DNA from: Arion vulgaris
Taxonomy: Eukaryota; Mollusca; Gastropoda; Stylommatophora; Arionidae
Assembly: GCA_020796225.1 (NCBI GenBank)
Contig: CM036762.1
Coordinates: forward strand, 52,351,407 to 52,415,406
Length of the DNA: 64,000 nt
Direction of reading: 5' to 3'
Shown: in pieces, positions 18,835 to 28,221 of the stretch
Position numbering within the stretch: the first letter of the stretch is position 1
Layout of the letters: each line of letters opens with the position of its first letter
Translations under genes and position numbers: made by a program
Notes under the pieces: generated by a model
The model's database searches: none
What the model saw: the letters and a program-made list of their open reading frames with translations, nothing else
What the model was told of the DNA's origin: nothing

Positions 18835-19173
18835 TCTCTCTCTCGCGATCACCGCCTAGATCGATGTACCAGATCTCCCATAAATTCTATTCATGTGGAA
18901 ATCTGATTCATGCAGCCTTAACATTGGTGTGTTTTACGTCACATCTTCAGCACCATTTGGAGCTCTGGTGCTTATCCTTCGGCGGTGTGTCCGGTTTCAG
19001 CCAGCGTTTACTCGGTTCGATCTCCGTTCTGTAGCCATATAGTGTTTTTACGGTGTGGGGTAGCTAACCCCACGCCCAACCTCCTTAGTCGACTCTTACG
19101 ACATGCGTGGCAGGTAACAGTGGTTCTATTCTTTACACCCCAATTTGGGCCCTGGTAATCACTCAGGCGAGAG
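18835..19173 (-). mobile_element. SINE W, second copy
   Basis: It shows the same order as 6130-6470: an A-type head on the minus strand (CGCCTGAGTGATTACCAGGG), a W body (GGTTAGCTACCCCACACCGT, CGAACCGAGTAAACGCTGGC) and a GATCTGGTACATCGATCTAG end followed by a GA-rich tract. The 3' end matches LINE V. Two copies with the same junction show that the composite replicated as a unit. Confidence 0.8.
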
Positions 19174-19244
19174 ACTGTCTATATTGTCACTCATGTCACC
19201 TCTGTTGATGTCATGTTAAAGATACTGCGATATAGCCGTTCATT

Positions 19245-19565
19245 ATCCCATAGCTTGTACGGAGCAGAGCCTTGCCACCCAACAGTCCTCCCAAATTTCT
19301 CTCTCTCTCATAAGTCATATGTCCACATCTGTATCCGTCAAGCTCACACATTTAGTGACATTATGAATCCTTTTTCTCGATAGTCTTCTTCATTTTCTCT
19401 GTTCAGGGATGTCCTCTTCCATAATTGCCTTCTCCGATCATGCATGTCTATATTACATGTACACAATATTTTTTCCCATTCTTGTTTGAATCTAAAGTCC
19501 GTTTTCTTTGATTTTGAGTTATTTTTAAATAGATCTATTTGTTCAAGAACTTTGTCTGTAGTATC
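19245..19565 (-). mobile_element. LINE tail, type L, degenerate
   Basis: The minus-strand sequence matches L in the order AGCTTGTACGGAGCAGAGCC, CTCCCAAATTTCTCTCTC, GAATCCTTTTTCTCGATAG and TTTGATTTTGAGTTATTTTT. Translation gives fragments such as LEQIDLFKNNSKSKKTDF only. It is older than 15765-16140 and has no intact frame. Confidence 0.55.
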
Positions 19566-19584
19566 TTCTTCTTCTTCTTTTACC

Positions 19585-19795
19585 CTTCTTCCGAAAGGAG
19601 GCATATGTCCCAACCAATGCCTTGCAAGCTCTCGTGCACTTGGTTGCGGTTTTATAGCTGAGTGTCTTTTTACTGGAGGGAGTAGCTAATCCCGCGCCAA
19701 ACCTCCACTTTCGCCGTACATGGCATGTGGTAGGTATTAGTGGCTCTATTATTTACCCCGACTTTGGGCCCCGGCAACCACACGAGCGTCTGATT
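19585..19795 (-). mobile_element. SINE X: A-type head with a distinct body
   Basis: On the minus strand CGCTCGTGTGGTTGCCGGGG, then AATAATAGAGCCACTAATAC, is the head shared by A, B, D and W, after which comes a private body (GGATTAGCTACTCCCTCCAG, GCGAGAGCTTGCAAGG-like). I see only one good copy, so the 3' border is uncertain. Confidence 0.55.
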
Positions 19796-19824
19796 TGTAT
19801 GATGAATTATCTTTAACTCATTAT

Positions 19825-20040
19825 TGGACAGGAGAGACGTGTAGGCGCATGTGCTGAGATTCTCATTGTCTATATTGCGATCAGATCTCATATCAGACAT
19901 GTATGTACCTACCCTTCTACCAATTCCAAGTAGTTCTCCTTCGATCCCTACCCGCTTAGTCAGACATTAGTCTGTTACCTGGGCCACCACTTGGACGTGG
20001 GGTAGGATCTTGATCAGTGCCAGCTCACTGACTCTGGCGC
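19825..20040 (-). repeat. Dispersed repeat BB, copy 1
   Basis: On the minus strand this shares several blocks in order with 59490-59715: AGTGAGCTGGCACTGA, then CCACGT(C/T)... GTGG, then AGCGGGTAGGGATCGAAGG, then GATCTGATCGCAATATAGAC-like sequence. Divergence is high. The element class is unknown, since no coding or pol III motif was seen. Confidence 0.5.
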
Positions 20041-20214
20041 CACTGTAAATCCTTACATTATTGTGCCTGCGGTTTTTTCGTTTGTGGTATACGGAGGACT
20101 ATTCTGTAACGCTTATATTCAAAAGCACGCACACACATAAACACGCATATATATATATACATAATTATTACATGAATATATTCAAAACAAAACAACGCAA
20201 CATATTTGTTTGTT

Positions 20215-20378
20215 CTTGTATGGCGGATGTTCATCGTAACCCTTCGGTTCGGTGCCACGAACACCGTGAATCTGGTGAACCTGTGGCTTTTTTGCTAGCC
20301 CGTGGAATTGAACCCGCACTCACAGGGAGCTTGTCACACGTAATCCAACGCGCTACGAAGACGCTGGGCAGGCGGGCG
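20215..20378 (-). mobile_element. SINE Q, 3' part present
   Basis: The minus-strand Q body includes GCCCGCCTGCCCAGCGTCTT and GGTTCAATTCCACGGGCTAG. It ends before the final AAGTGCTTCTGG block, near 20215. Confidence 0.75.
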
Positions 20379-20579
20379 ATGCGCACCATTAAAGAAGATA
20401 AACGAGTTTGGGAACGATATAGTGCAGACTTGGTAGATTCGATGTTCTGGGTATGGTAATGATTGCGCATCGTTGACGAGGGACTTGGCGATCTTGTTAT
20501 TTAGACGAATGGAAGATAGAATGAGAAATGACAATTACTATTTGATATATATATATATATTGATAAATATTCGCAATTT

Positions 20580-20690
20580 AGTGGTGGGACGAATTAGCAT
20601 AATAACTAAACGTTTGCCTATCGACTCGAACACAAGATGTTTGTAGGTTTAGTTCTGTACTCTACGTTCCTAAACGGAGGAAAGGGATTG
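20580..20690 (+). mobile_element. Possible tRNA-like SINE fragment (with 48630)
   Basis: GGTGGGACGAATTAGCATAA followed by ACGTTTGCCTATCGACTCGA, then AGTTCTGTACTC, resembles 48630-48720 (GTGGGGCGGATTAGCGTAAT, then TTCGAATATCAACTCGG and GTCTCAATCCCACC). The latter has a box B-like TCTCAATCCC. Two copies are too few to define the family. Confidence 0.4.
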
Positions 20691-21000
20691 ACTCTTTTAC
20701 CTCCTGTATTTTCCCCCTAACCTGGGTTACCTCACAGGGTCAAGATAAGAATAGATTTTTAGAGAGGGCTCTTGTGTGTGCTTCTTACATGGTGGTTTTT
20801 CACTGAGAGCCACCTTTTTCGTATGCGATCTTTCGCTTTGTATCCACTGTATCGCAGTAGCATTGCCCGTTGATGCGCTTTGTCTGCTGGTAATCTGCTT
20901 ATGGGACCAAATCTTTTAATTTCCTGTTCAATAATGAAGTACAGTATTGGTATTGTAACCAAATTTTTCTGATGTCTTCATTCCTAAACCAATCTTTACT
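20690..21000 (-). mobile_element. LINE 3' end, type I
   Basis: The minus-strand frame reads EIKRFGPISRLPADKAHQRA, MLLRYSGYKAKDRIRKRW. It matches better copies at 37425-37960 (IKWFGHVSRLPSDSTPQRAM) and 53018-53400. The WFGHxSRLP...RYNGYKAKGRPRKRW pattern is the basic tail after the LINE reverse transcriptase. It is 5'-truncated at the MITE that follows. Confidence 0.7.
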
Positions 21001-21012
21001 TGATACTCACAG

Positions 21013-21313
21013 CTAGGGCCGTACCGTGCTATGATACAGAGAGGCGGCCGCGTCAGGCGGCTCCTTAATGTGGCGGCATAAGCAGCGAAACGAAAATTTA
21101 GTTCGAACCATTCAATAATTTAAAATATTTACGCAACGCATTTTTATACTGGTCTATGTTATTCCGATATTGTTGTATACGATTTAGTATTTGTACATTT
21201 TGTACAGTTAAAAAAAAACCATCATAATCGAAGGTTATTTTAAAGAAAAAATATTTAAGGGACGGAATTTCGAAGACTTGCATCATACTGAGAAAATATA
21301 CCGCAGCGCCCTG
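21013..21313 (+). mobile_element. MITE P, long form (hAT-like)
   Basis: The ends CTAGGGCCGTACCGTGCTAT and, on the other strand, CAGGGCGCTGCGGTATATTT are inverted relatives. The flanks share CTCACA (ACTCACAG on the left, CTCACAAT on the right), an imperfect 8-bp duplication. This copy has about 130 bp of extra AT-rich interior compared with the 166-176 bp copies at 34672 and 54044, so it may be closer to the parent element. Confidence 0.7.
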
Positions 21314-21365
21314 CTCACAATATTCTATGTAGACACGTATTCTCCATTGTAATTAGTTTTTCTCC

Positions 21366-21455
21366 TGTCATTTAATGTCAACGTCCTGGTTTGACATTGA
21401 ATAATAATGAATAATGTCAACGTCCTGGTTTGACATTGAATAATAATGAATAATG
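21366..21455 (+). repeat. 39-bp direct duplication
   Basis: AATGTCAACGTCCTGGTTTG, then ACATTGAATAATAATGAAT, occurs twice in tandem between about 21373 and 21452. Confidence 0.85.
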
Positions 21456-21463
21456 TCCATGTA

Positions 21464-22000
21464 GGGACAGGGCCCGCAAGGGAAGAAAGAATAGTACCAC
21501 TGCAACCTACAATGCATGTCGTAAGAGGCGAGTGATGTAGGCCATAGGGATGCTACCCTAGTAAATAAAAGGAAAGGGAAAAGGAACCCTTTCATACCTT
21601 GTGGTATATAGGTCAATACAGTGTTAGGCCTGTATTTTCATTGACCGTCGGAACACGATGGGTGATGTGGTCAGCATCACGCCGGCCGCCTTTACTTTCC
21701 CAGAGCATGTCTGGTACCCAGTTGAGGCTGGCTCGATCTGAGAGCCGTCGCGGTCGGGAAAAATTCCACGCGCATTGCGGGAGCTGAACCCAGACCACCA
21801 GCCTTGCAAAGCGAGTTCACTAACAACTACGCTACAGCGGCTCTCAGTAAATAAAAAGCAGCGCAGAAATCGGATGTGCTGGCCTACTTGTAGGCGCATA
21901 GCTGGCACAACTTACAATCGCTCTTAGGCTCAGATCACATACTAATCACACAGAGTGGTTAACAAGTGGTCGATATGGAGCGTTTAGCGAAGAAGAATGC
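21464..22000 (+). mobile_element. SINE D, split by SINE C
   Basis: The D head (CAGGGCCCGCAAGGGAAGAA) runs to 21570 and the body resumes at 21857 (GCAGCGCAGAAATCGGATGT) to a GAA tail. The interruption is SINE C with an 11-bp duplication AGTAAATAAAA at 21560-21570 and 21846-21856. This fixes the order as D before C, as also seen at 10 kb. Confidence 0.9.
21571..21845 (-). mobile_element. tRNA-derived SINE C with TSD
   Basis: On the minus strand it runs from GAGAGCCGCTGTAGCGTAGT through the GGTTCAGCTCCCGCAATG box B region to CCTTTTCCCTTTCC. It is very close to 10809-11086, with few differences, so family C was active recently compared with other families here. The exact 11-bp TSD supports this. 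Confidence 0.9.
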
Positions 22001-22445
22001 AATGAGTTCCAATTAATGTTATAAATGTACAAATGATATATTTGTCCCCAGAAAATGACATCCTGATAACATTACCAGAAACAAGGTCTCATATGAATAA
22101 AAGACGTCAACACAATAACTTGATACAAATACAAAGGAGGTCGAAGTGACTGCAGCAACTATGTAGGAACTTTCAGTGCATTTTTCAGATGTATTGATCT
22201 GATACAGATCAAATATTCTTATTGCCACAGCTGCAAGAAATATTGGTAGAGCATAATCAATCACTGTATATTGCTTTTGTTAACCTGACAAAGTCATTCG
22301 ATTATGTTGGTCAGGAGTGTCTGTTCAAAGCGCTCAAGAGGATCGGCTATCCCCCCCAACACTTATTACCATTATTGAGTTATCCCCACAGTTAATGAGA
22401 GCACCGTTACATTTGATGGTGTATCTTTAAAGTTTATAATGACAA

Positions 22446-22672
22446 TCGTGGCATATCCGTTATATGACTTCGCCATCAAGCACAGTAAGTGAGTCGTTGA
22501 TTTTCTAGGCACCCGTTCAGTATTTTGCCATTGCTTTCTGAACAGTGAGGTCTATTTTACCGTTCGTAAAAATCCACGGTAACAAATGTTTCCAAACTGC
22601 CAGCCGCGGAGTTTTAACCAGGTACTCTTTGGTTATAATCGATCCCACTACAAATTAAGCCATAGACGCTCA
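22446..22672 (-). mobile_element. tRNA-derived SINE E
   Basis: On the minus strand, GAGCGTCTATGGCTTAATTT (head), then a GGTTAAAACTCCGCGG box B-like segment, and TTCAGAAAGCAATGGCAAAA. It lacks about 25 bp inside relative to 38776-39026 (GCACC...CGTTCAG is shortened). Confidence 0.8.
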
Positions 22673-22754
22673 TAAATTTATAAACAAAATTGAAATAATG
22701 CAAGACTCCCATACAAGACCTTATTTTCTTTGGTATATGCTTTTCATTCTTCTT

Positions 22755-23100
22755 CTTCACCTTCGTCCCTAGGAAGCATAGGTCCGCAACCAAGGCCTTC
22801 AAGCCCGCCTATCCAAGGCCTTCCAAGCCCGCCTATCCAAGGCCATCTTTTCCAGATCTCGCCATTCTCTCTCCGTCCTCTTGCATTCCATCTCTAACTC
22901 CCGTCTCCAGGTGTTTCTGGGTCTTCCCTTACTTCTATTGCCCTGGGGGTTCCATCGGAGAGCCTGTCTCACGATGCTGTCAGGGTGTTTCCTCAGTGTG
23001 TGTCCTATCCATCTCCACCTTCTGCTCATTATCTCTTGTTCCACCTGCCGTTGTCCTGCCCTATCCCACAGTTCTCATGCTTTTCATTACTCCAGAAAAA
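22755..23100 (-). mobile_element. LINE 3' end, type J
   Basis: The minus-strand frames read EQEIMSRRWRWIGHTLRKHP, then IVRQALRWNPQGNRSKGRPR and NTWRRELEMECKRTEREW, then LDRRAWKALVADLC. The WRWIGHxLR...ALxWxPxGxRxxGRPxxTWRR pattern is a very common LINE C-terminus. A 21-bp segment is duplicated (GCCTATCCAAGGCCTTCCAAG-like, 22805-22845), which repeats LDRRAWKA. The reverse transcriptase is absent. Confidence 0.8.
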
Positions 23101-23279
23101 TGTATTTCCAGATGAGGATGAGAGCACTGCAACCATTCTCTCACAACTTATGAGCCTTACTATTTTCAGAGACTGAAAGAGAAAATCAGAATGATGATAT
23201 TCCATCCATTCTTGCACAATTTATAACCTCCATAATGTTCATTGGCTGAAAGAGAAGATCGGGGTTAAAAGGATCTAAA

Positions 23280-24165
23280 AGCGAAGGACTGATTTCAGTG
23301 CACCGAGTTTCTCCATATGATTTCAGTGCACCGAGTTTCTCCATATGATTTCAGTGCATCGAGTTTCTCCATATGATTTCAGTGCATCGAGTTTCTCCAT
23401 ATGACTTCAGTGCACTGAGTTTCTCCATATGACTTCAGTGCACCGAGTTTCTCCATATGACTTCAGTGCACCGAGTTTCTCCATATGACTTCAGTGCACC
23501 GAGTTTCTCCATATGACTTCAGTGCACGGAGTTTCTCCATATGACTTCAGTGCACCGAGTTTCTCCATATGACTTCAGTGCACCGAGTTTCTCCATATGA
23601 CTTCAGTGCACGGAGTTTCTCCATATGACTTCAGTGCACGGAGTTTCTCCATATGACTTCAGTGCACCGAGTTTCTCCATATGACTTCAGTGCACCGAGT
23701 TTCTCCATATGACTTCAGTGCACGGAGTTTCTCCATATGACTTCAGTGCACGGAGTTTCTCCATATGACTTCAGTGCACGGAGTTTCTCCATATGACTTC
23801 AGTGCACCGAGTTTCTCCATATGACTTCAGTGCACCGAGTTTCTCCATATGACTTCAGTGCACGGAGTTTCTCCATATGACTTCAGTGCACGGAGTTTCT
23901 CCATATGACTTCAGTGCACGGAGTTTCTCCATATGACTTCAGTGCACCGAGTTTCTCCATATGACTTCAGTGCACGGAGTTTCTCCATATGACTTCAGTG
24001 CACGGAGTTTCTCCATATGACTTCAGTGCAGGTTTCCATATGACTTCAGTGCCCGAGTTTCTCCCTATGACTTCAGTGCACGAGTTTCTCCATATGGCTC
24101 CGTCTCTGTCAGCAGAAATGTCACATCGTCCGCCGAGGATGTTATACGAAGCGGACAAACTGTGC
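23280..24165 (-). repeat. 28-bp tandem array grown from the body of SINE S
   Basis: About 29 units of GACTTCAGTGCACCGAGTTT plus CTCCATAT lie between 23290 and 24098. Units alternate between CACCGAG and CACGGAG. The first four units have GATTTCAG and the last few are degraded. The unit resembles the SINE S segment GACTTCATTGCACCGGGTTT plus TACCCCATAT (40085-40135, reverse complement). The array is continued by the rest of that SINE (ATGGCTCCGTCTCTGTCAGC, 24093 on), so it arose within a SINE copy. Confidence 0.9.
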
Positions 24166-24241
24166 ATCATTGGAAAATATCAATAACAGCAAGGAACATA
24201 AATATTGATTGGTTATGTAAGTCTTATTTCAGTAGGGATAT

Positions 24242-24490
24242 GCGCCTGAGTGGTTACCGGGGCCCAAAATGGGGTGTAAAGAATAGAACCACTGTTACCT
24301 GCCACACATGTCGTAAGAGGCGACTAAGGAGGTTTGGATGAAATCGGATGCATGTGTCCTAAATGTGTAGAATTCTATGCGTTTAGGGGCCTACCAAACC
24401 AATGTGCAACGTATACACGTTCTTGGCAAAGAACAAACATATCACAAAGAGTGATTAATATTGGTTGTAAAGAACGAACGCAAAGAAGAC
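24242..24490 (+). mobile_element. SINE A, full length
   Basis: Head CGCCTGAGTGGTTACCGGGG, core AAGAATAGAACCACTGTTAC, body TGCGTTTAGGGGCCTACCAA and AAAGAACGAACGCAAAGAAG. The GAA tail is short. No clear TSD is visible. Confidence 0.9.
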
Positions 24491-24589
24491 TAGTTAATCA
24501 CTTGCGTCATTGTCATGTACTGTAGTTGTTACTTCTTTCGAGCATAGCATACACGCTGTCGTAGACGAACACAAAATGTGCCAACCAAT

Positions 24590-25268
24590 GCTTTAAGAAG
24601 ACCACGGAGAAGATGGATTCAGGATGTAACTGATGGTTTGAACATGACGGCTGCAGAGGCAGGACATCTGGCATATGAGAGAGACAAATTCCGGAGGACT
24701 GTTGGGGTGGCAAAGTTCTGCTCAGGAGAAGCTATTTCTTCTTCTGCGTTCTCACTAGATTGGGATTTCGGATTCTCTAATAAAGGCAGCCATCTGTCTC
24801 AGATTATCAGCCACGACATACAGTTTGTCTTGGACACTAGTGTAAGTGGGCCACCTCTTTCTTCTCAAGTCTGCATACTGGTGGCAGCTCTATAGGATAT
24901 AATTCCTATGATTTCTGCTTCCCCGTTTGTGCCGACCTCTTCCTGCAGTAAGTTTTGGCCACCCTCGTGATGGTGGGTCTGACATTCTTACCGCGTGGCT
25001 AAATCTCCGAGGCAGATTGGCGACGGCAGAATCCGTTATCTCATTCCGCATTGTGAGGGTCGTTGCACCATGTTATGCGCCTTACGTCCTGGTGCATCCG
25101 TTTTCTGCAAGCATTTGTTTCGGGTTCTTTTCCCTAGCGGACACATGCATCCGATGTCAACCAAACCTCCTTAGACGCCTCTTACGACATGCGTGGCAGG
25201 TAACAGTGGTTCTATTCTTTACGTCCCAAATTTGGGCCCGGTAACCACGAGAAGCTATTTGATGATAA
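24590..25268 (+). mobile_element. LINE L 3' end, split by SINE B
   Basis: The frame at 24578-24735 reads LRRPRRRWIQDVTDGLNMTA, AEAGHLAYERDKFRRTVGVA. This is the BovB-like C-terminus (GRxRRRWxQD...). It is cut at 24737 by element B and resumes at 25261 with GATGATAAAT, the (GAT)n tail. The 12-bp TSD GAGAAGCTATTT is at 24726-24737 and 25249-25260. Confidence 0.8.
24738..25248 (-). mobile_element. SINE B, second copy with 12-bp TSD
   Basis: The A-type head is on the minus strand (GTGGTTACCGGGCCCAAATT), followed by the same B body and LINE-like tail as 8970-9491, ending TTCGGATTCTCTAATAAAGG on the plus strand side. GAGAAGCTATTT is duplicated on both sides. The structure is identical in two independent insertions, so B is a true mobile unit, not a chance junction. 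Confidence 0.85.
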
Positions 25269-25394
25269 ATAAAAACAAAAACTATTTTACTGTCTGTAGT
25301 AACATTTTGTAAGGTCGGTGTATGACAGATGGGACGTGAGCCTGAGGAATGTAATGGCTGGATGCCTAGTACAGTTACCGTTAAACTGTTGAGG

Positions 25395-25482
25395 TTCGAA
25401 TTTTTCATTTATGTCCACAACAAAAACAAATCTTTGGCCTTACCGTGGATTAAATATGGGTCTCCTGCATGGGAGCCGTGAT
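25395..25482 (-). mobile_element. SINE O head fragment
   Basis: On the minus strand CACGGCTCCCATGCAGGAGA, then CCCATATTTAATCCACGGTA and a GACATAAATGAAAAATTCG end, correspond to the first 90 bp of O, missing its body. It joins SINE Q directly. Confidence 0.65.
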
Positions 25483-25483
25483 T

Positions 25484-25692
25484 TTTTTTTCCGATCTAGA
25501 AGCACTTGAGCTTTCAGCTCTCCGGCTCAGTGCCATGGACATCGTAACCCTTCGGTTCGGTGCCACGAACACCGTGAATCTGGGGAACCTGTGGCTTTTC
25601 TGCCAGCCCGCGGAAATGAACCCGCACACACAGAGGGGTAGTCACCCGCAGTCCAACGCGCTACGAACATGCTGGGCAGGCGGCAGACGCTG
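25484..25692 (-). mobile_element. tRNA-derived SINE Q
   Basis: Minus-strand Q: GCCTGCCCAGCATGTTCGTA, box A TAGCGCGTTGGACT, box B-like GGTTCATTTCCGCGG, body CGAACCGAAGGGTTACGATG, end AAGTGCTTCTAGATCGG followed by A8. Confidence 0.85.
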
Positions 25693-25924
25693 CTCTCGAA
25701 TTTGTTAATGAACATCTAAAATGCACTCAAAATAATACACATTTAAAATACGGGATTGATTCAATTTACATATACACAGACATACATACAGATATAGTAG
25801 ACACATATGGTTGTTTAACCTCAAACTAAACGGGTCACATAGACCTGACAGTATGACCCTATTGCTGATTTAGTTATCCTATATTATAGAACAGGTCACA
25901 TCTGTTGCTAATTTAGTCACCCAG

Positions 25925-26485
25925 ACTAGAAATGTAGAGTAGAGAGTGAGAGAGAGAGCCAGAGAGAGAGAGGGAGAGAAAGGGAGACAGAGAGAGAGGA
26001 AGAAAGAACGAGGGAAAGAGAGCAAGAGAGAGAAGAAGAGAGAGAGAGGGGGAGAGAGCGAGATAGAGTGCGAGAGAAAGCGAGCAGGGAGAGGAGAGAG
26101 AAGAGAGCGAAGGAGAGAGAGCGAGGAAGGGAGAGAGAAAGAGAGATAAAGAGAAAGAGAGAGAACGAGAGAGAGATCGCGAGGGAGAGAGCAAGGGAGA
26201 GGGAACGAGGGAGAGAGAGCGAGGGAGAAAGAGAGAAGGAGAGAGAGACAGAGAAAGAGGGAGAGAGCGAGGGAGAGCGCAAGGGAGAGCGAGGGAGAGC
26301 AGAGCGAGGAGAGAGAGAGAGTGAAGGAGAGAGAGACAGAGAAAATAGAGAGGAAGAGCGAGAGAGCGAGGAGAGACGAGAGAGAGAACGAGAGACAGCA
26401 GGAGCGAGAGAGAGCGAAGGGAGAAGAGCAGGAGAGAGAGCAAGCAGCGAGAGAGTGAGACGAAGGAGAGAGAACAGAGAAGAAA
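25925..26485 (+). repeat. Long impure (GA)n polypurine tract
   Basis: About 560 bp almost wholly G and A on the plus strand, built from GAGAGAGAG with GC and AAG interruptions. Because it is nearly stop-free in several frames, it gives 200-250 codon Ser/Leu or Arg/Glu-rich frames on both strands. These are artefacts. Mirror-symmetric polypurine DNA of this length could adopt triplex (H-DNA) structures. Confidence 0.95.
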
Positions 26486-26589
26486 TACTGTGATGTATAA
26501 ATAAATATATGTATATGTAAGCTGATAGCAACTAACACGACATACAGTGTTAACAAGTAGAAGAAAAATATAACAATTGATTTGATTAA

Positions 26590-27550
26590 AAAAAGTGAAT
26601 GAGAACGGAATACAACCAACAACCAATAACAGCAAACAATAAAATATGATCAGGTAATAGAGCCAAGGGATGAGGTAGAAAAAGATAGTATCAAGACAAC
26701 ACTAAATAAACATATGCGTATGGCCCTTTTCATCTTTACAGACGGTCAATTGGCAAGTGTTTTACTGTGACAACTTCTGAGTTTTCGCTTTTCTCTTGTC
26801 GTTCAGCTCATACATAAGTCTCTTCTCAAAAGACACTGCGCCCTTCCGTAATTTGGCTTTCCACACAACTCTGTCATCAGCTAGTCCCTCCCATGTGCTG
26901 GGATCTATAGAAAAGTTTTTCATTGAGGTTTTGCAGACATCTTTATATCTGAGCAGTGGTCTGCCCTGGTGCCTCTTCCTCCGAAAGTTCACAGAACAAC
27001 ATTTGTTTTGGTATGCGATAAGTTTCCATTCTTCTCACATGTCCCAACCATCTTAGTCGTCTACTGCTGAGCATGCCCATGATGGAAGGCAGATTTGCAC
27101 ATTGTAGTACTTCAGAGTTGGTTATCTTGTCGTACCACCTGATGTTCATAATCTTGCGGAGACATCGAAGGTGAAAGATGTTAAGTCTCCTCTCGTGTCT
27201 TGAGTAGGCTGTCCATGTTTCTGAGCCATATAGTAAAAAACTAATTACACAGGCTCGATATATTTGAGTCTTCGTCTGCAATATCAGTTTTGTGTTGTCC
27301 CACGCTCGATTTGATAGTATGCCGAATGTAGTAGCCGCACTCCCTACACGAGCGTTGATTTCTTCATCAAGAGAAAGGCTGACAGTGACCGTGGACTCCA
27401 AGATAGCAGAATAAACACGGATATAACAAAACAAGGGCGACTCATCTGGCCCTGCAACGCAAATTAAAGCTCACACCTCTATGCTTAAAGACAAGAGTGG
27501 ACAACCAATTCCATCATACACCTGGGGACAGACAACAGACAATAGACAAA
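26590..27550 (+). mobile_element. LINE G 3' end, split by another LINE
   Basis: The plus strand shows GAATGAGAACGGAATACAAC, CAATAACAGCAAACAAT and ATCAAGACAACACTAAATAA. It is interrupted at about 26712 and resumes at about 27411 (AATAAACACGGATATAACAA, GGCGACTCATCTGGCCCTG) to the (GACAATA) tail at 27530-27548. Eight shared bases (AATAAACA) flank the insertion. The gap corresponds exactly to a continuous stretch in 8340-8480. Confidence 0.75.
26712..27410 (-). pseudogene. LINE reverse transcriptase C-terminal relic
   Basis: A 163-codon minus-strand frame ending at 26943 reads DEEINARVGSAATTFGILSN, AWDNTKLILQTKTQIYRACV, YGSETWTAYSRHERRLNIFH, LRCLRKIMNIRWYDKITNSE and SSRRLRWLGHVRRMETYRIP. A frameshift at about 26990 leads into RRKRHQGRPLLRYKDVCKTS and DPSTWEGLADDRVVW. 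This is the end of a reverse transcriptase (thumb) plus connector, resembling the 55668-57767 LINE but a different family. FADD and earlier motifs are missing. It lies inside LINE G. Confidence 0.8.
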
Positions 27551-27626
27551 TGTTAAGATTGAGTTTGTGACAGACAAATAATTAAGATTCCGAACTGTAT
27601 TCATATTTTCGTCTAATTAGTTCCAA

Positions 27627-27965
27627 AGCCGAACGTCTGGTCAAATGGATTAGAGAGCGGGTTCCAATTCGGGAGAACCTCCGGGTTCACTCCCCTGTAA
27701 GATCAATGAGTTTTCTTCTGTCGGGGACATAAAGAAAAAGTTATAACCGGAACACTTTCACGGTGACTGCACTAGGCATGAAAAATAAATGGTGGCATAT
27801 CCTCTACAGGACGTAACCATCAGTAAACGAGTCGTTGATTTTCTAGGCACCACTTATACGCCCAGTAGTTCGCCATTGTACTAGCCTTACGGCCTTTAAA
27901 TTCCACAGGCTCGTGTCCCCCCCTGTCCTACACTGCCAGAAAATGCGATATTACTGGCGGTAGCT
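27627..27965 (+). mobile_element. SINE O, containing a SINE E 3' fragment
   Basis: GAACGTCTGGTCAAATGGAT (box A region) and CCGGGTTCACTCCC (box B region) head the element. The O body is interrupted at about 27790-27877 by a piece of E on the minus strand (GGCATATCCTCTACAGGACG, then CTAGGCACCACTTATACGC), then resumes CCTTACGGCCTTTAAATTCC. Both pieces are mutated. Confidence 0.75.
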
Positions 27966-28062
27966 ACAGATTTTTTAAAATTTTAATTAATGTCGGAAAA
28001 AATTATCGAAGCTGAACTATTTATTGTTCGGCAAGTTTTAATTTTTAATTTGTTGTTTTAAC

Positions 28063-28210
28063 TTTTCATACCTCGTAGTATATAGTGCAATTCAGTGTTA
28101 GGCCTGTATTTTTCATTGACCGTCGGCACATTATGGGTGATGTGGTCAGCATCACGCTGGCCACCTTTACTTTCCCAGAGCATGTCTGGTACCCAGTTAG
28201 GGCCAAGTTT
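28063..28210 (-). mobile_element. SINE C fragment
   Basis: Minus-strand C from GGTACCAGACATGCTCTGGG through GCGTGATGCTGACCACATCA to TATATACTACGAGG. The tRNA-like head is missing, replaced by AGGGCCAAG next to the LINE K insertion site. Confidence 0.8.
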
Positions 28211-28221
28211 GTTACCGGATA

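Noticed and set aside
25879..26635. Minus-strand frames of 247, 240 and 201 codons (Ser/Leu-rich) and plus-strand frames of 141 codons (Arg/Glu-rich)
   Set aside because: They are all readings of the (GA)n polypurine tract. The composition is entirely set by the dinucleotide repeat, and several frames are open at once.
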